Below are positions 48,397 through 57,424 of a stretch of DNA of 64,000 nucleotides, one piece after another. A program made the translations under genes and the position numbers. The notes below the pieces were generated by a model. That model ran no database searches, was not told the DNA's origin, and saw nothing but the letters and a program-made list of their open reading frames with translations. The stretch is from Oceanobacillus saliphilus. Its GTDB lineage: Bacteria; Bacillota; Bacilli; Bacillales; Amphibacillaceae. The DNA lies in contig NZ_JALCZU010000005.1 in NCBI RefSeq assembly GCF_023522835.1, positions 1 through 64,000 on the forward strand. The letters are read 5' to 3'. Numbering within the stretch: the stretch's first letter is position 1; each line of letters opens with the position of its first letter.

Positions 48397-48474
48397 GAAT
48401 AAAACTTTTTCTATCTGCGTAAGTGCAACGAAGGCTGTCACCGGAAGACTCCGTGACAACCAAGTTTTCCTACG
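48397..48474 (+). repeat. Dispersed repeat B, copy 2
   Basis: It is nearly identical to copy 1 outside the loop. In the stem the right arm reads TCCGTGACA and the left TGTCACCGGA, so pairing is kept although both arms changed. Bases 48475-48778 beyond it are AT-rich with no recognised promoter. Confidence 0.7.
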
Positions 48475-48778
48475 ATTTAATCCCACTCCACAGAAAATTT
48501 GACACTTAATACCTAAACGTCTCCATAAAAACAGAACTTATTACACTATTAAACAAAAACATTCCGAGGTAGAATAATATTAAAATAATATTTCAAATAT
48601 TGTTTTAATTTTTAACTTTCTTTACCACTTTCTATTTCCCTCGCAACCTCCAATGATTTTTTACAGCTTTCCATGTTAAGCGAGTTAAATAAAATTTTAT
48701 AAAGAAAGCAGGTGAATAAAACGGTTTCCACTTTAAACGTTCTATTCAGGTATTAAATTTGAAAGGGAGGAATGCAAA

Positions 48779-50290
48779 TTGGGTAAAACCATACGAAAAA
48801 AATTATACAAGCTTGCTGCTGTCTTTATTCTTGTCCTTACTTCTTTACAGTTCAATCCTATAAAGGCAATGGCAGAGGAGAATTCGGAAGCTCCATTCAT
48901 TCGCGCATTTTGGGTACAAGCATTTGAACCAGGAAATAAAACACCGGAACAAATTGATCAGCTCGTTCAAGATGTTAAGGATGCCAATATGAATACGATT
49001 GTGGCACAGGTTAGTAGAAGACATGATGCATATTATCACAGTGATGTACTTCCATTTACACAGGACCCTGCTGTACCACAAGGATTTGACCCTTTAGGAT
49101 ATTTGCTTGAGAAGGCAAAAGAAAATGGGATTGAAGTCCATGCCTGGGTAGTTGTGGGACCGATGTGGCACACAGTCTATGGAGGCGCCCCAAATGACCC
49201 GGAACATATTTGGAATACCAATGGGCCGGATGCGCCAGAAAATGAAACATGGGTAACGCAAGATTATAATGGGACAGTACCATATTGGCAGCCATACTTG
49301 GATTTAGGGCATCCCGATGCACGAAACCATGTGGTTGATATGGTAACAGATATTGTGAAAAATTATGACGTTGATGGTGTCCACTTGGATTATATTCGCT
49401 ATCCGGAAGATGGCAAAGGTTACAATCCTACTTCTTTAGCCAGATTCCAGGAGGAAACTGGCAGAACAGACAGACCTCTACCGAATGATGCCGAATGGAT
49501 TTCCTGGAAGGTCGAACAAGTTGACACACTGATTAAACGAATCTATACAGAATTGATGGCAGTTAATGGTGAAGCAGAACTTTCTGCTGCCGTGTTATCG
49601 TGGGGATTCGCTAACCCAAACAGTACAGACTGGTGGCAAATGGATCCCGTTCAGCGGGCACATCAAAATTGGAAGAAATGGGTCCAAGAAGGGTATCTGG
49701 ATTATGCGTATGTCATGAATTATGACAGCGATGCAGATCCAAGAAGAGAAGAACGTTATAATCAATGGATCCAATGGCAAAAAGATCTCGAGAGAAACAG
49801 GGGAATTGTTATCGGACCGGCACTTTATTTAAACACCATATCGGACAGCATCAACCAAATTCACCGTGCACTAGCACCTTCACAATTAGGTAATATGGTT
49901 GAAGGAGTAAGTCCATATGTTTATAATGTGTGGAGCAATGATGGTCTGCCACAACAGGATTTGATCCGCTCTTTATATGAACCGACAGAACATAATGATG
50001 GAAATCCACCTTTTACATCACCTGTACCAACACCTGAAGCGGAATGGAAAAATCAATCTGTTGGTCACTTGTTAGGTAAAGTGGAAGATAGCTCAATAAG
50101 TAGGGAAGTAACAATCTATCGGGGAGAAGAAGGGAAACTAGTTGATTCAATTAAAACAGATGCAAATGGATATTTTGTCCTTACAGATCTTCAGCCTGGA
50201 AACTATTTTGTGAAGGTCGAAGGATTGGAAGCGAGTAAAAAGATTCAGATTAGTATCCAGCAAGTTACAGAGGTTACCGTAAGCAATTAA
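48779..50290 (+). CDS. Secreted glycosyl hydrolase-like protein (GHL10/YngK type)
   Basis: This exported TIM-barrel hydrolase-like protein of the GHL10 (former DUF187) family has 503 residues from TTG 48779, behind GGGAGG. The signal peptide (1-31) ends AMA|EE. The barrel (about 36-400) shows RAFWVQAFEPG, DAYYHSDVLPF, GIEVHAWV and DGVHLDYIRYP with acidic residues on strand ends. The C-terminal 75 residues are a CnaB/carboxypeptidase-regulatory-like beta-sandwich (LTDLQPGNYFVKVEG). The substrate is unknown; related proteins are proposed to act on cell-wall or exopolysaccharide glycans. Confidence 0.85.
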   Translation: MGKTIRKKLYKLAAVFILVLTSLQFNPIKAMAEENSEAPFIRAFWVQAFEPGNKTPEQIDQLVQDVKDANMNTIVAQVSRRHDAYYHSDVLPFTQDPAVPQGFDPLGYLLEKAKENGIEVHAWVVVGPMWHTVYGGAPNDPEHIWNTNGPDAPENETWVTQDYNGTVPYWQPYLDLGHPDARNHVVDMVTDIVKNYDVDGVHLDYIRYPEDGKGYNPTSLARFQEETGRTDRPLPNDAEWISWKVEQVDTLIKRIYTELMAVNGEAELSAAVLSWGFANPNSTDWWQMDPVQRAHQNWKKWVQEGYLDYAYVMNYDSDADPRREERYNQWIQWQKDLERNRGIVIGPALYLNTISDSINQIHRALAPSQLGNMVEGVSPYVYNVWSNDGLPQQDLIRSLYEPTEHNDGNPPFTSPVPTPEAEWKNQSVGHLLGKVEDSSISREVTIYRGEEGKLVDSIKTDANGYFVLTDLQPGNYFVKVEGLEASKKIQISIQQVTEVTVSN

Positions 50291-50298
50291 GAGCATAA

Positions 50299-50378
50299 AG
50301 TGCAACAAGGGTAATCCGTTCGTATCATGGTGTATTCTCGACATGATAACACGGGTTACCTTTGTCGTTTTAGTAATG
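50299..50378 (+). terminator. Long imperfect inverted repeat after the glycosidase gene
   Basis: GTGCAACAAGGGTAATCCG and ACGGGTTACCTTTGTCG, together with TATCATG/CATGATA, form a long interrupted hairpin. No strong T-run follows, so it may be a repeat rather than a terminator. Confidence 0.5.
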
Positions 50379-50461
50379 AAGCAATTACTGCGAAATATAA
50401 TTCAAACAATTGGACAGGTTTTATGGTATACTTAGTTTAAGAAGAATAGTAAAACTTTAGT

Positions 50462-50490
50462 TTGACATCCGTATAAGCTGATGTTATACT
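50462..50490 (+). promoter_or_regulatory. Sigma-A promoter of infC-rpmI-rplT
   Basis: Consensus TTGACA (50462-50467), 17-base spacer, and extended -10 TGTTATACT with TATACT at 50485-50490. Confidence 0.88.
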
Positions 50491-50509
50491 TATAAAGTTG
50501 AAAATTAAA

Positions 50510-50640
50510 TGATCTGAGACAAGTAGAAGCACCCGCTTCTCACCTGATTGACGCCGAAAGGGCAGTTAACTGGTTCCAAACTCTTTTTTATAAGTTATTG
50601 GAGACGTGTGGGTGCATAAATGTACCGACACTTTTTTAAT
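50510..50640 (+). ncRNA. L20 leader (autoregulatory attenuator of infC operon)
   Basis: The leader contains AGTAGAAGCACCCGCTTCTC and CACCTGATTGACGCCG, typical of the Bacillus L20 leader. It ends in the terminator GTGTGGGTGCA/TGTACCGACAC plus TTTTTT (50606-50638). Ribosomal protein L20 binding is known to promote termination. Confidence 0.88.
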
Positions 50641-50702
50641 TTACACAAAAAATTGCTTGTCAATGATAGATCAGTAACAAAAATATTTGGAGGTGGCTGG
50701 CT

Positions 50703-51221
50703 ATTAGCAAGGATATGAATGTCAATGAGAAAATTCGTGCTAGAGAAGTACGACTTATCGATTCAAATGGTGATCAGCTTGGAGTAAAAACACGTCAGGA
50801 AGCATTGGAAATAGCAACAACACGCAACCTTGACCTAGTGATGGTTGCTCCTACTGCAAAACCGCCAGTGTGTCGCATCATGGACTATGGAAAATTCCGA
50901 TTTGAACAGCAAAAGAAAGAAAAAGAAGCCCGTAAAAAGCAAAAAGTTATTAATGTAAAAGAAGTACGCTTTACACCAGGAATCGGCGATCATGATTTCG
51001 AAACAAAACTGAAGAATGCCCGTAAATTCCTTGAAAAAGGTGATAAAGTAAAAGCTGCGGTTCGTTTCCGTGGACGTGCTATTACTCATAAAGAGCTTGG
51101 CCGTGAAGTTTTAGATCGCTTTGCTGAAGAAGTAAAAGATATCGCAACGATTGAAACAAAACCGAAAATGGAAGGCCGTAACATGTTTATGATGGTCGCT
51201 CCAGTTAACGAAAAGCAATAA
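50703..51221 (+). CDS. infC: Translation initiation factor IF-3
   Basis: IF-3 binds the 30S subunit and checks start codon selection. The proper start is the rare ATT at 50703, six bases after GGAGGTGG, giving an N-terminus (I/M)[19 protein letters not shown] like B. subtilis. The first ATG (50715) is 18 bases from that site. The product is 172 residues with an N-domain, a lysine-rich linker and a C-domain ([14 protein letters not shown]). An ATT start lets IF-3 repress its own translation. It is the first gene of infC-rpmI-rplT. Confidence 0.94.
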   Translation: MSKDMNVNEKIRAREVRLIDSNGDQLGVKTRQEALEIATTRNLDLVMVAPTAKPPVCRIMDYGKFRFEQQKKEKEARKKQKVINVKEVRFTPGIGDHDFETKLKNARKFLEKGDKVKAAVRFRGRAITHKELGREVLDRFAEEVKDIATIETKPKMEGRNMFMMVAPVNEKQ

Positions 51222-51263
51222 ATTATCTACTCGATGAATGATCAGTACAAGGAGGAAATTATT

Positions 51264-51458
51264 ATGCCTAAAATGAAAACTCATAGTGGTTCTGCAAAAC
51301 GCTTTAAAAGAACTGGATCTGGAAAACTAAAAAGATCTCATGCATATACAAGCCACATGTTTGCGAATAAATCTCAAAAACAGAAACGTAAATTGCGTAA
51401 AGGTGCAGTCGTATCTTCTGGAGATTACAAACGCATCAAAGCAATGATACCTAAATAA
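51264..51458 (+). CDS. rpmI: 50S ribosomal protein L35
   Basis: The 64-residue basic ribosomal protein begins [15 protein letters not shown], the family N-terminus. The ATG at 51264 follows AAGGAGG with good spacing; the in-frame ATG at 51234 would add ten residues in front of that site and is rejected. Confidence 0.97.
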   Translation: MPKMKTHSGSAKRFKRTGSGKLKRSHAYTSHMFANKSQKQKRKLRKGAVVSSGDYKRIKAMIPK

Positions 51459-51525
51459 GCAGGAAAAAATCTAACGAATTATTCGGATATACAATCGTAT
51501 TGAATTGTACTAGGAGGGAATTATT

Positions 51526-51882
51526 ATGCCACGTGTAAAAGGTGGAACAGTAACACGCAGACGTCGTAAACGCGTCCTTAAATTAGCAAAAGGTTATTAT
51601 GGAGCGAAGAGCTCGTTATTTAAAGTAGCAAAACAACAAGTAATGAAATCAGGTCAGTACGCTTATCGTGACCGCAGACAGAAAAAACGTGATTTCCGTA
51701 AATTATGGATCGCACGTATTAATGCTGCTGCACGTTTAAACGATATTTCTTACAGCAAATTAATGCATGGTCTTAAACTTGCAGAGATCGATATCAACCG
51801 TAAAATGTTGTCAGATCTTGCAATTAATGACGAAAAAGCATTTGCTCAATTAGTTGGTCAAGCTAAAGAAGCACTTAAATAA
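51526..51882 (+). CDS. rplT: 50S ribosomal protein L20
   Basis: The 118-residue basic protein assembles early on 23S rRNA and represses its own operon through the L20 leader. It starts [19 protein letters not shown] and keeps the helical C-domain with [30 protein letters not shown] precedes the ATG. It is the last gene before a strong terminator. Confidence 0.98.
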   Translation: MPRVKGGTVTRRRRKRVLKLAKGYYGAKSSLFKVAKQQVMKSGQYAYRDRRQKKRDFRKLWIARINAAARLNDISYSKLMHGLKLAEIDINRKMLSDLAINDEKAFAQLVGQAKEALK

Positions 51883-51891
51883 TTTAAAATG

Positions 51892-51933
51892 AAGGACCAA
51901 ATCCGATTATCGCATGGATTTGGTCCTTTTTTA
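51892..51933 (+). terminator. Terminator of infC-rpmI-rplT
   Basis: AAGGACCAAATCC/GGATTTGGTCCTT followed by TTTT. Confidence 0.92.
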
Positions 51934-51936
51934 GAA

Positions 51937-51985
51937 AGCTTGGCATTTGTCCAAATGGCATAGCGCTTGCCAAGTTGTCTAAAGA
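51937..51985 (+). repeat. Short repeat C, copy 1
   Basis: CATTTGTCCAAATGGC and TGCCAAGTTGTCT parallel CATTCGTCCAAATGAC and GGCAAGTTTTCT at 56.7 kb, each forming a small hairpin just after a terminator. Confidence 0.4.
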
Positions 51986-52072
51986 TCGCATTGCTCTAAT
52001 ACGCAATGCAAGACATGTTAAAGTTGATAAAAGGGTGACGTATGCGCATATAGCGTTGAGAGGAGAGTATTC

Positions 52073-52351
52073 ATGGAAGATTTAAGTTCGATTATTTTGT
52101 ATTTTATCGGAGTAAATATTGTAGGTTTTGTCCTTATGTATATCGATAAGCAAAAAGCGATTAAACAGAAATACCGTATACCTGAGCGTACGTTCTGGGC
52201 ACTTGCTGTTCTTGGAAGTTCTATTGGTACATATATCGGTATGAATACGTTTCGACATAAAACAAAGCATACTTCTTTCGTTATCGGTATGCCGCTTTTA
52301 ATCGTTGTCAACATTGTTTCACTGTTTTATATTTTGTTCTTTATGTCATAA
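52073..52351 (+). CDS. ysdA: DUF1294 family membrane protein YsdA
   Basis: The 92-residue membrane protein has three hydrophobic segments and the family motif YIDKQKAIKQKYRIPERTFWALAVLGSSIGTYIGM in its first two thirds. The ribosome-binding site is GAGAGGAGAG. Function is unknown. It follows rplT as in B. subtilis. Confidence 0.9.
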   Translation: MEDLSSIILYFIGVNIVGFVLMYIDKQKAIKQKYRIPERTFWALAVLGSSIGTYIGMNTFRHKTKHTSFVIGMPLLIVVNIVSLFYILFFMS

Positions 52352-52440
52352 AGGCTCGTCTCATGTCATATACATGTACCGAAAGACGTAATCCTGCCAC
52401 TTGAAAATTTTATAGCATGTAGCGATGAAGGAGGTGGATG

Positions 52441-53040
52441 ATGGAATTTATCGGCAACTACTTAATGACTTTCATTCAGATGGGAGGCGTATTTTCACCA
52501 CTGCTGTTTATATTTTTTCACCTATTGAGACCATTATTATTCCTCCCCGTAGTTTTTATTTGCATTACTGGAGGCATCCTGTTCGGACCGGTGGCAGGTA
52601 CTATTTATTCTATTATTGGAATAACGTTATCGAGTATACTATTTTACATGATGATCGGGTGGATGCCAAGATCACTCAATCGGCTCATTCATGTAAAACA
52701 AAAACTGATGGGAAAGCATTCAGAATTGACCACTTCACAGGTGACATTACTGAGATTGGTGCCCTTTATTCATTTTCATTTATTATCCCTATGTTTGATT
52801 GAAATTTCTTCTGGCTTTAAAGCGTATGCGAAATCATCTTTATTATCCAATATTCCTTTAGCTATCGTTTATACATCCATCGGCGGATGGCTTTCCAACT
52901 TATCTTCTTATTATCTCTTCGCTTTTTTAATGGTCCTATTACCGTTTATTTATATTTTAAGAAGGAAAGAAATTATTATTAAATGGCAAGACTTTTTTCC
53001 ATTGCGTGAAACACAAAAACACTCATCTGTAAAAATATAG
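52441..53040 (+). CDS. TVP38/TMEM64 (VTT domain) membrane protein
   Basis: The approximately 199-residue integral membrane protein belongs to the DedA/VTT superfamily. It shows HLLRPLLFLPVVFICITGG, then ILFGPVAGTIYSIIGI, with further hydrophobic helices to residue 180. Such proteins are linked to lipid scrambling or ion transport. ATG 52441 is five bases after GGAGG; ATG 52438 is also possible. It is inserted between ysdA and ysdB, where B. subtilis has no gene. Confidence 0.88.
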   Translation: MEFIGNYLMTFIQMGGVFSPLLFIFFHLLRPLLFLPVVFICITGGILFGPVAGTIYSIIGITLSSILFYMMIGWMPRSLNRLIHVKQKLMGKHSELTTSQVTLLRLVPFIHFHLLSLCLIEISSGFKAYAKSSLLSNIPLAIVYTSIGGWLSNLSSYYLFAFLMVLLPFIYILRRKEIIIKWQDFFPLRETQKHSSVKI

Positions 53041-53056
53041 ATGAGTGTTTTAATTT
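53016..53056. terminator. Terminator overlapping the TVP38 stop codon
   Basis: AAAACACTCATCT pairs with AGATGAGTGTTTT; A- and T-runs on both sides allow either direction. Confidence 0.85.
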
Positions 53057-53090
53057 GGCTTTTTTCGTAAGTTTAGTTGTTTTATAATCA

Positions 53091-53120
53091 TCGGAGTAGA
53101 GGTGAAATGTGACGTAACTT
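53091..53120 (+). repeat. Dispersed repeat A, diverged end fragment
   Basis: TCGGAGTAGAGGTGAAATGT plus GACGTAACTT resembles the ends of the elements at 41.4 and 62.8 kb in inverse orientation. The following 53150-53285 is GC-richer, non-coding and possibly the rest of a diverged element. Confidence 0.5.
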
Positions 53121-53287
53121 CTTTTTAAGTTAACCCATGGGAATGATCATGCGAAATCGTTTCTCAGGCAACCGCAGCCCGTATTGAGCAGAGCTGTCGC
53201 CGAAGCTGCTTCTCTTATGTCGCCAGTCTACAGTTCTGGTGTAATAAGAACATAACTTATCAAAGTCAAGCTCAGGGCGCGATTATT

Positions 53288-53683
53288 TTACGATTCGATT
53301 TCTGTCAGAATCAGCTCACTGATGGGGTGTTTCCATGTGATTTTGGCATAGGGATAATGGAGCAAGATTTCTTTTTCTAGAAAATACAGCTCGTCTCTCG
53401 TAAATCCTCGAAGTTCAAGTGGATCACGGACAGTCACATGGATATCTACTACTTCAAAGGATTCTTCTGTTGTTCCAAGGTATTTCTCACCTTCGAAAAG
53501 GCATCCTTTATATACAAGTTGAAAATTTTTTTTACTGTTATTGGTATCATCCAAAAAAAAGAATTCCTTGGACTTTTTAGCGATTTGTAATCTTCTTTCC
53601 GGGTTCCGGAGATATTGAATCCACGTATAGACGAGAAGAGCCAAAGCAATAATTAAAAGTATCCGGAATAAAATTACGACCAT
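53288..53683 (-). CDS. ysdB: Sigma-W pathway protein YsdB
   Basis: The 131-residue protein has an N-terminal membrane helix (about 2-20) and a cytoplasmic domain. B. subtilis YsdB (130 residues) promotes sigma-W activity through regulated proteolysis of RsiW. The ATG at 53683 lies eight bases after GGGAG; the ATG at 53698 would include that site. A sigma-W-type promoter lies upstream. The placement beside ysdC also matches. Confidence 0.85.
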   Translation of the reverse strand: MVVILFRILLIIALALLVYTWIQYLRNPERRLQIAKKSKEFFFLDDTNNSKKNFQLVYKGCLFEGEKYLGTTEESFEVVDIHVTVRDPLELRGFTRDELYFLEKEILLHYPYAKITWKHPISELILTEIES

Positions 53684-53718
53684 GTCATCGTCTCCCATTT
53701 TGTCCTATTTCAAATTCA

Positions 53719-53745
53719 TACGTATGAGGCAGTAGATAGGTTTCA
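53719..53745 (-). promoter_or_regulatory. Sigma-W promoter of ysdB
   Basis: On the minus strand TGAAAC (53745-53740) and CGTA (53722-53719) are 17 bases apart, within the accepted sigma-W spacing. It suggests that YsdB is part of a sigma-W feed-forward loop. Confidence 0.7.
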
Positions 53746-53799
53746 CTTTTTTAAAATTTTCATGATACAATTGTTTAAAAAGAACATGAGGTGGAACAA

Positions 53800-54288
53800 G
53801 TGAACTGGAATAGATTATTTGAAATGCAAAAACAACTTGATACATATATTGAAAAGAATCATGATTTGAGTAAAACGGATGTCTTTCAGGAGAAATATTT
53901 GGCATTGCTTGTAGAGCTTGGAGAACTAGCTAATGAGACAAGATGTTTCAAATTCTGGAGCACTAAACCGAGAAGTGAAAAATCGATTATTCTTGAAGAA
54001 TATGTCGATGTTATTCATTTTATCCTGTCACTGGGATTGGAAAAAGGGTTCAGCTACGAAACGACACGAGATACTGCTACTGCTGCTGTTACGGAAACAG
54101 AACAATTTAATGAGGTTTTTGAAGCTGCAGCCACTTATAAAAATAATACCACATCAAGCAATTACAATACCCTCTTTATGAAAACTCTGCAGTTGGCAGA
54201 AATACTCGGATTCACGGAAGAGGATATACAACATGCATATATGAAGAAAAATGAGATAAATTATGAAAGGCAGAATCAGGGTTATTAG
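53800..54288 (+). CDS. Dimeric all-alpha dUTP diphosphatase
   Basis: This MazG-like helical dUTPase hydrolyses dUTP to dUMP and pyrophosphate, protecting DNA from uracil. The 162 residues show the metal-binding pattern in LVELGELANE and EEYVDVIHFILSLGLEKGF. I chose GTG 53800, five bases after GAGGTGG, over GTG 53791, which overlaps that site. It is on the strand opposite to ysdB and precedes ysdC. Confidence 0.88.
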   Translation: MNWNRLFEMQKQLDTYIEKNHDLSKTDVFQEKYLALLVELGELANETRCFKFWSTKPRSEKSIILEEYVDVIHFILSLGLEKGFSYETTRDTATAAVTETEQFNEVFEAAATYKNNTTSSNYNTLFMKTLQLAEILGFTEEDIQHAYMKKNEINYERQNQGY

Positions 54289-54351
54289 GATTTTGTAGTT
54301 TTCCGATATAACGATATAATTGATAAGGTATCTAAATTAGGAGGTTTACAT

Positions 54352-55437
54352 ATGAAGAATTTAGACGAAACATTGACGATGCTGAAAGATCTGACAGATG
54401 CAAAGGGGATTCCCGGAAATGAAAAAGAAGTAAGGGAAGTATTTGAAAAATATATTACTGCCTATGCAGATGAAATTATGATGGATAACCTAGGGAGTTC
54501 AATTGCCAAAAAGAGCGGTAAAACAGATGGACCTAAAATTATGATTGCAGGTCATTTAGATGAGATTGGTTTTATGGTTACGCGAATAGATGACAATGGG
54601 TTTGTATATTTCCAGACTGTAGGTGGCTGGTGGAACCAGGTTATGCTGGCACAGCGCGTAACCATTATGGGCAGCAAGGGGGATGTCACTGGTGTCATCG
54701 GTTCGAAACCGCCACATGTCCTAACTGCTGAAGCACGTAAAAAACCATATGAAATTAAAGATATGTTCATTGATATCGGAGCTTCCAGTAAAGAGGAAGT
54801 GAAAGCATTTGGTGTGAACCCTGGTGACTCTGTTGTACCATATTTCGAATTTACACCTTTAAAAAATGAAAAACTATTGCTTGCAAAAGCATGGGATAAC
54901 CGGATTGGTCTTGCGATCGCAATCGAAGTGATGAAAAAATTAAAAGGGGAGGACCATCCAAATGTCGTTTATGGGGTTGGTACCATCCAGGAGGAAGTTG
55001 GCCTCCGTGGTGCTAAAACCTCTGCACAAGTGATACAGCCTGACATCGGCTTTGCTGTAGATGTAGGTATCGCAGGCGATACACCTGGAATCTCTGACAA
55101 GGATGCTGACAGCAAGCTTGGTAAGGGTCCACAAATCGTATTATATGATGCTTCTATGGTTTCCCACAAAGGACTACGGGATTTTGTTGTCAAAACCGCT
55201 GAGGACAATAATATTCCATATCAGTTTGCATCGCTTGCAGGTGGAGGAACAGATTCAGGTTCCATCCATTTGACAGGTAATGGTGTGCCATCTTTATCCA
55301 TTACAATTGCTACGCGCTATATTCATTCACATGCAGGCATTCTTCATCGCGACGATTTTGAAAATGCAGTGAAATTAATTGTAGAAGTCATTAAAAAAAT
55401 GGATGCCGATACAGTTCAAGAACTTATCCTGGCATAA
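54352..55437 (+). CDS. ysdC: M42 family glutamyl aminopeptidase-like YsdC
   Basis: This is a dizinc aminopeptidase or endoglucanase-like M42 enzyme, probably a dodecameric cytosolic peptidase. The 361 residues carry the metal ligands in GHLDEIG (about 67), AWDNRIG, the catalytic [20 protein letters not shown], and the last histidine in [14 protein letters not shown] precedes the ATG. Confidence 0.94.
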   Translation: MKNLDETLTMLKDLTDAKGIPGNEKEVREVFEKYITAYADEIMMDNLGSSIAKKSGKTDGPKIMIAGHLDEIGFMVTRIDDNGFVYFQTVGGWWNQVMLAQRVTIMGSKGDVTGVIGSKPPHVLTAEARKKPYEIKDMFIDIGASSKEEVKAFGVNPGDSVVPYFEFTPLKNEKLLLAKAWDNRIGLAIAIEVMKKLKGEDHPNVVYGVGTIQEEVGLRGAKTSAQVIQPDIGFAVDVGIAGDTPGISDKDADSKLGKGPQIVLYDASMVSHKGLRDFVVKTAEDNNIPYQFASLAGGGTDSGSIHLTGNGVPSLSITIATRYIHSHAGILHRDDFENAVKLIVEVIKKMDADTVQELILA

Positions 55438-55445
55438 TAGAACCC

Positions 55446-55478
55446 GGATCAGCAAACACTACTGCTGGTCCTTTCTAT
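55446..55478 (+). terminator. Terminator of ysdC
   Basis: GGATCAGCA/TGCTGGTCC with a CTTTCT tail. Confidence 0.7.
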
Positions 55479-55565
55479 TGGCGGTTGTTAAAGTATAAAT
55501 ACCTGTTTACTGGATACCTGTAATAGTTGGTTTTACTTTTTTTGATTTAATAATTGCCTTTCTAT

Positions 55566-55594
55566 TTGACAGGTTTAAAAATAGGTGTTATATT
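55566..55594 (+). promoter_or_regulatory. Sigma-A promoter of the dioxygenase gene
   Basis: TTGACA (55566-55571), 17-base spacer, extended -10 TGTTATATT (TATATT 55589-55594). AT-rich inverted sequences follow (AATTAA...TTAATT, 55612-55626) and could hold a MarR-type operator. Confidence 0.8.
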
Positions 55595-55655
55595 TGTTAT
55601 GAATTAAAGATAACTTAATTAATAATATAAATTAGGAATTTTTGGAGGAATATTA

Positions 55656-56639
55656 ATGAATGAATTAAGAGGTATGCATCATGTAACTGCAATTACAAGC
55701 AGTGCTGAAAAAAACTATGAATTTTTTACATTTACGTTAGGTATGCGTTTAGTCAAGAAGACAGTCAATCAGGATGACATTAAAACCTATCATCTATTTT
55801 TTGCCGATGATAAGGGTACTGCTGGGACGGATATGACGTTCTTTGATTTTCCTGGCATCCCAAAAGGCGTCCATGGCACAAATGAAATCTCGAAAACATC
55901 CCTTCGTGTACCAAGTGATGCCGCATTGGATTATTGGGTGAAACGATTCGATCGTTTAGAAGTAAAACATACAGGAATAAAAGAACAGTTTGGTACGAAG
56001 ACATTATCATTTGTTGATTTTGATGATCAGCAGTATCAGCTCATTTCAGATGAAAATGATGAAGGGGTTCCTTCTGGCACACCATGGCAAGATGGACCGA
56101 TTCCATTGGAATATGCTATCACTGGTTTAGGTCCTGTTTTTGTCCGCATTGCCCAGTTTGATTATTTTAAAGAGGTTCTTGAAAAAGTATTGATGTATAA
56201 AGAGATAGCAAGCGAAGGATCTTACCATCTGTTTGAAGTAGATCAGGGTGGCAATGGAGCACAGATTGTAGTTGAGCATAATACGGTACTCCCTATGGCT
56301 AGACAGGGCTATGGTACAGTTCATCATGCTGCATTAAGTGTAGACGACCGTTCTGATTTGGATGAATGGATGAAACGCATGCATAGTTTTGGATTCCAAA
56401 CTTCCGGATTTGTTGACCGCTTCTTCTTTGGTTCTTTATATTGCCAGGTTGCACCACAAATTTTATTTGAATTCGCAACAAAAGGTCCTGGTTTTATGGG
56501 CGATGAGCCATATGAAACACTTGGTGAGAAATTATCACTACCTCCATTTCTCGAACCGAAACGCGAAGAAATTGAAAAAATGGTTCGTCCAATCGATACG
56601 GTTAGAAGTACACGTACTATCGAAAAAGAATATGAGTGA
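55656..56639 (+). CDS. Ring-cleaving dioxygenase (MhqO/MhqA-like, VOC fold)
   Basis: This vicinal-oxygen-chelate enzyme is related to B. subtilis MhqA, MhqE and MhqO, which are induced by quinones and diamide. The 327 residues form two paired VOC modules. Metal ligands are H8 or H9 (RGMHHVTAI), the histidine in GTVHHAALSV and the glutamate in ILFEFATKGPGF. AGGAGGAAT precedes the ATG. Its strong own promoter and AT-rich palindromic leader suggest control by a MarR/DUF24 repressor (inference). It is a monocistronic gene ending at a terminator. Confidence 0.9.
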   Translation: MNELRGMHHVTAITSSAEKNYEFFTFTLGMRLVKKTVNQDDIKTYHLFFADDKGTAGTDMTFFDFPGIPKGVHGTNEISKTSLRVPSDAALDYWVKRFDRLEVKHTGIKEQFGTKTLSFVDFDDQQYQLISDENDEGVPSGTPWQDGPIPLEYAITGLGPVFVRIAQFDYFKEVLEKVLMYKEIASEGSYHLFEVDQGGNGAQIVVEHNTVLPMARQGYGTVHHAALSVDDRSDLDEWMKRMHSFGFQTSGFVDRFFFGSLYCQVAPQILFEFATKGPGFMGDEPYETLGEKLSLPPFLEPKREEIEKMVRPIDTVRSTRTIEKEYE

Positions 56640-56644
56640 TACAC

Positions 56645-56679
56645 AAAAACGCAATTCCAATAGGAATTGCGTTTTTTTA
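56645..56679 (+). terminator. Terminator of the dioxygenase gene
   Basis: AAACGCAATTCC/GGAATTGCGTTT followed by TTTT. Confidence 0.9.
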
Positions 56680-56684
56680 GCCTT

Positions 56685-56728
56685 TAAGTCATTCGTCCAA
56701 ATGACTTGGTGCATGGCAAGTTTTCTTA
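56685..56728 (+). repeat. Short repeat C, copy 2
   Basis: AAGTCATT/AATGACTT around CGTCCA, then GGCAAGTTTTCT, parallels copy 1 at 51.9 kb. It overlaps the last codons of the transglycosylase gene. Confidence 0.4.
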
Positions 56729-57361
56729 CGCATAGTAATTGTTCATGACTTTAGCTACATAATTCCTTGTTTCATTAAAAGGAGGAATACCTTGGTATTT
56801 TTCCACATTTCCCGGTCCTGCATTATAAGCGGCCAGTGCCAGTTCTATGTTACCATTGTATCTGTCCAGCATCTGACGTAAATATTTGGTCCCGCCGTTA
56901 ATATTCTGACGTGCATCATATGGATTGTTTACTCCTAATCCAGCAGCTGTAGCTGGCATTAGTTGCATAAGACCCTGGGCACCCGCACTGCTTTTAGCCA
57001 TCACGTTGTAATTGGACTCATTTTTAATGACAGCATGAATAAGACTTTCATCTACCCCATATGTTTGGGCTGCTTCAGAAATAAGACTGTTATAATCCGT
57101 ATCCGGTACCAAGTTGCCGGATATTCCTGCCAATGAATAAGAAGGAAGAGAGTTTCCATATTGATTTATGTATGGTGAACTGCCAAGTGTTGCGTTCAAT
57201 CCGGATAGTCTTTGCGCTTCATTAATTTTTTCCAGTAATAATTGCTGAAAAGAAGTACCCATCGTTTCCGTTGTACTTCTAGAGCTGCTGGAATTGGAGC
57301 TACCTGTCATGATAGACATTGCCTGATATTGAATCATCTGCTGTAAATCCCGTATTTCCAT
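56726..57361 (-). CDS. Lytic transglycosylase (SLT domain)
   Basis: This is a peptidoglycan-cleaving enzyme of the Slt/MltC type (family 1). The 211 residues have a low-complexity serine-rich linker (about 20-33) and a C-terminal SLT domain (about 93-208). Catalytic E115 is in IKNESNYN, with the family signatures [14 protein letters not shown] and [12 protein letters not shown]. There is no obvious signal peptide, as in B. subtilis YjbJ, so export is unclear. GAAGGAGAG precedes the start. Confidence 0.9.
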   Translation of the reverse strand: MEIRDLQQMIQYQAMSIMTGSSNSSSSRSTTETMGTSFQQLLLEKINEAQRLSGLNATLGSSPYINQYGNSLPSYSLAGISGNLVPDTDYNSLISEAAQTYGVDESLIHAVIKNESNYNVMAKSSAGAQGLMQLMPATAAGLGVNNPYDARQNINGGTKYLRQMLDRYNGNIELALAAYNAGPGNVEKYQGIPPFNETRNYVAKVMNNYYA

Positions 57362-57424
57362 CTGACATCTCTCCTTCCTATATTCCTATTATTATTTTAC
57401 GACGATAACAGTTGATAGGCAATA

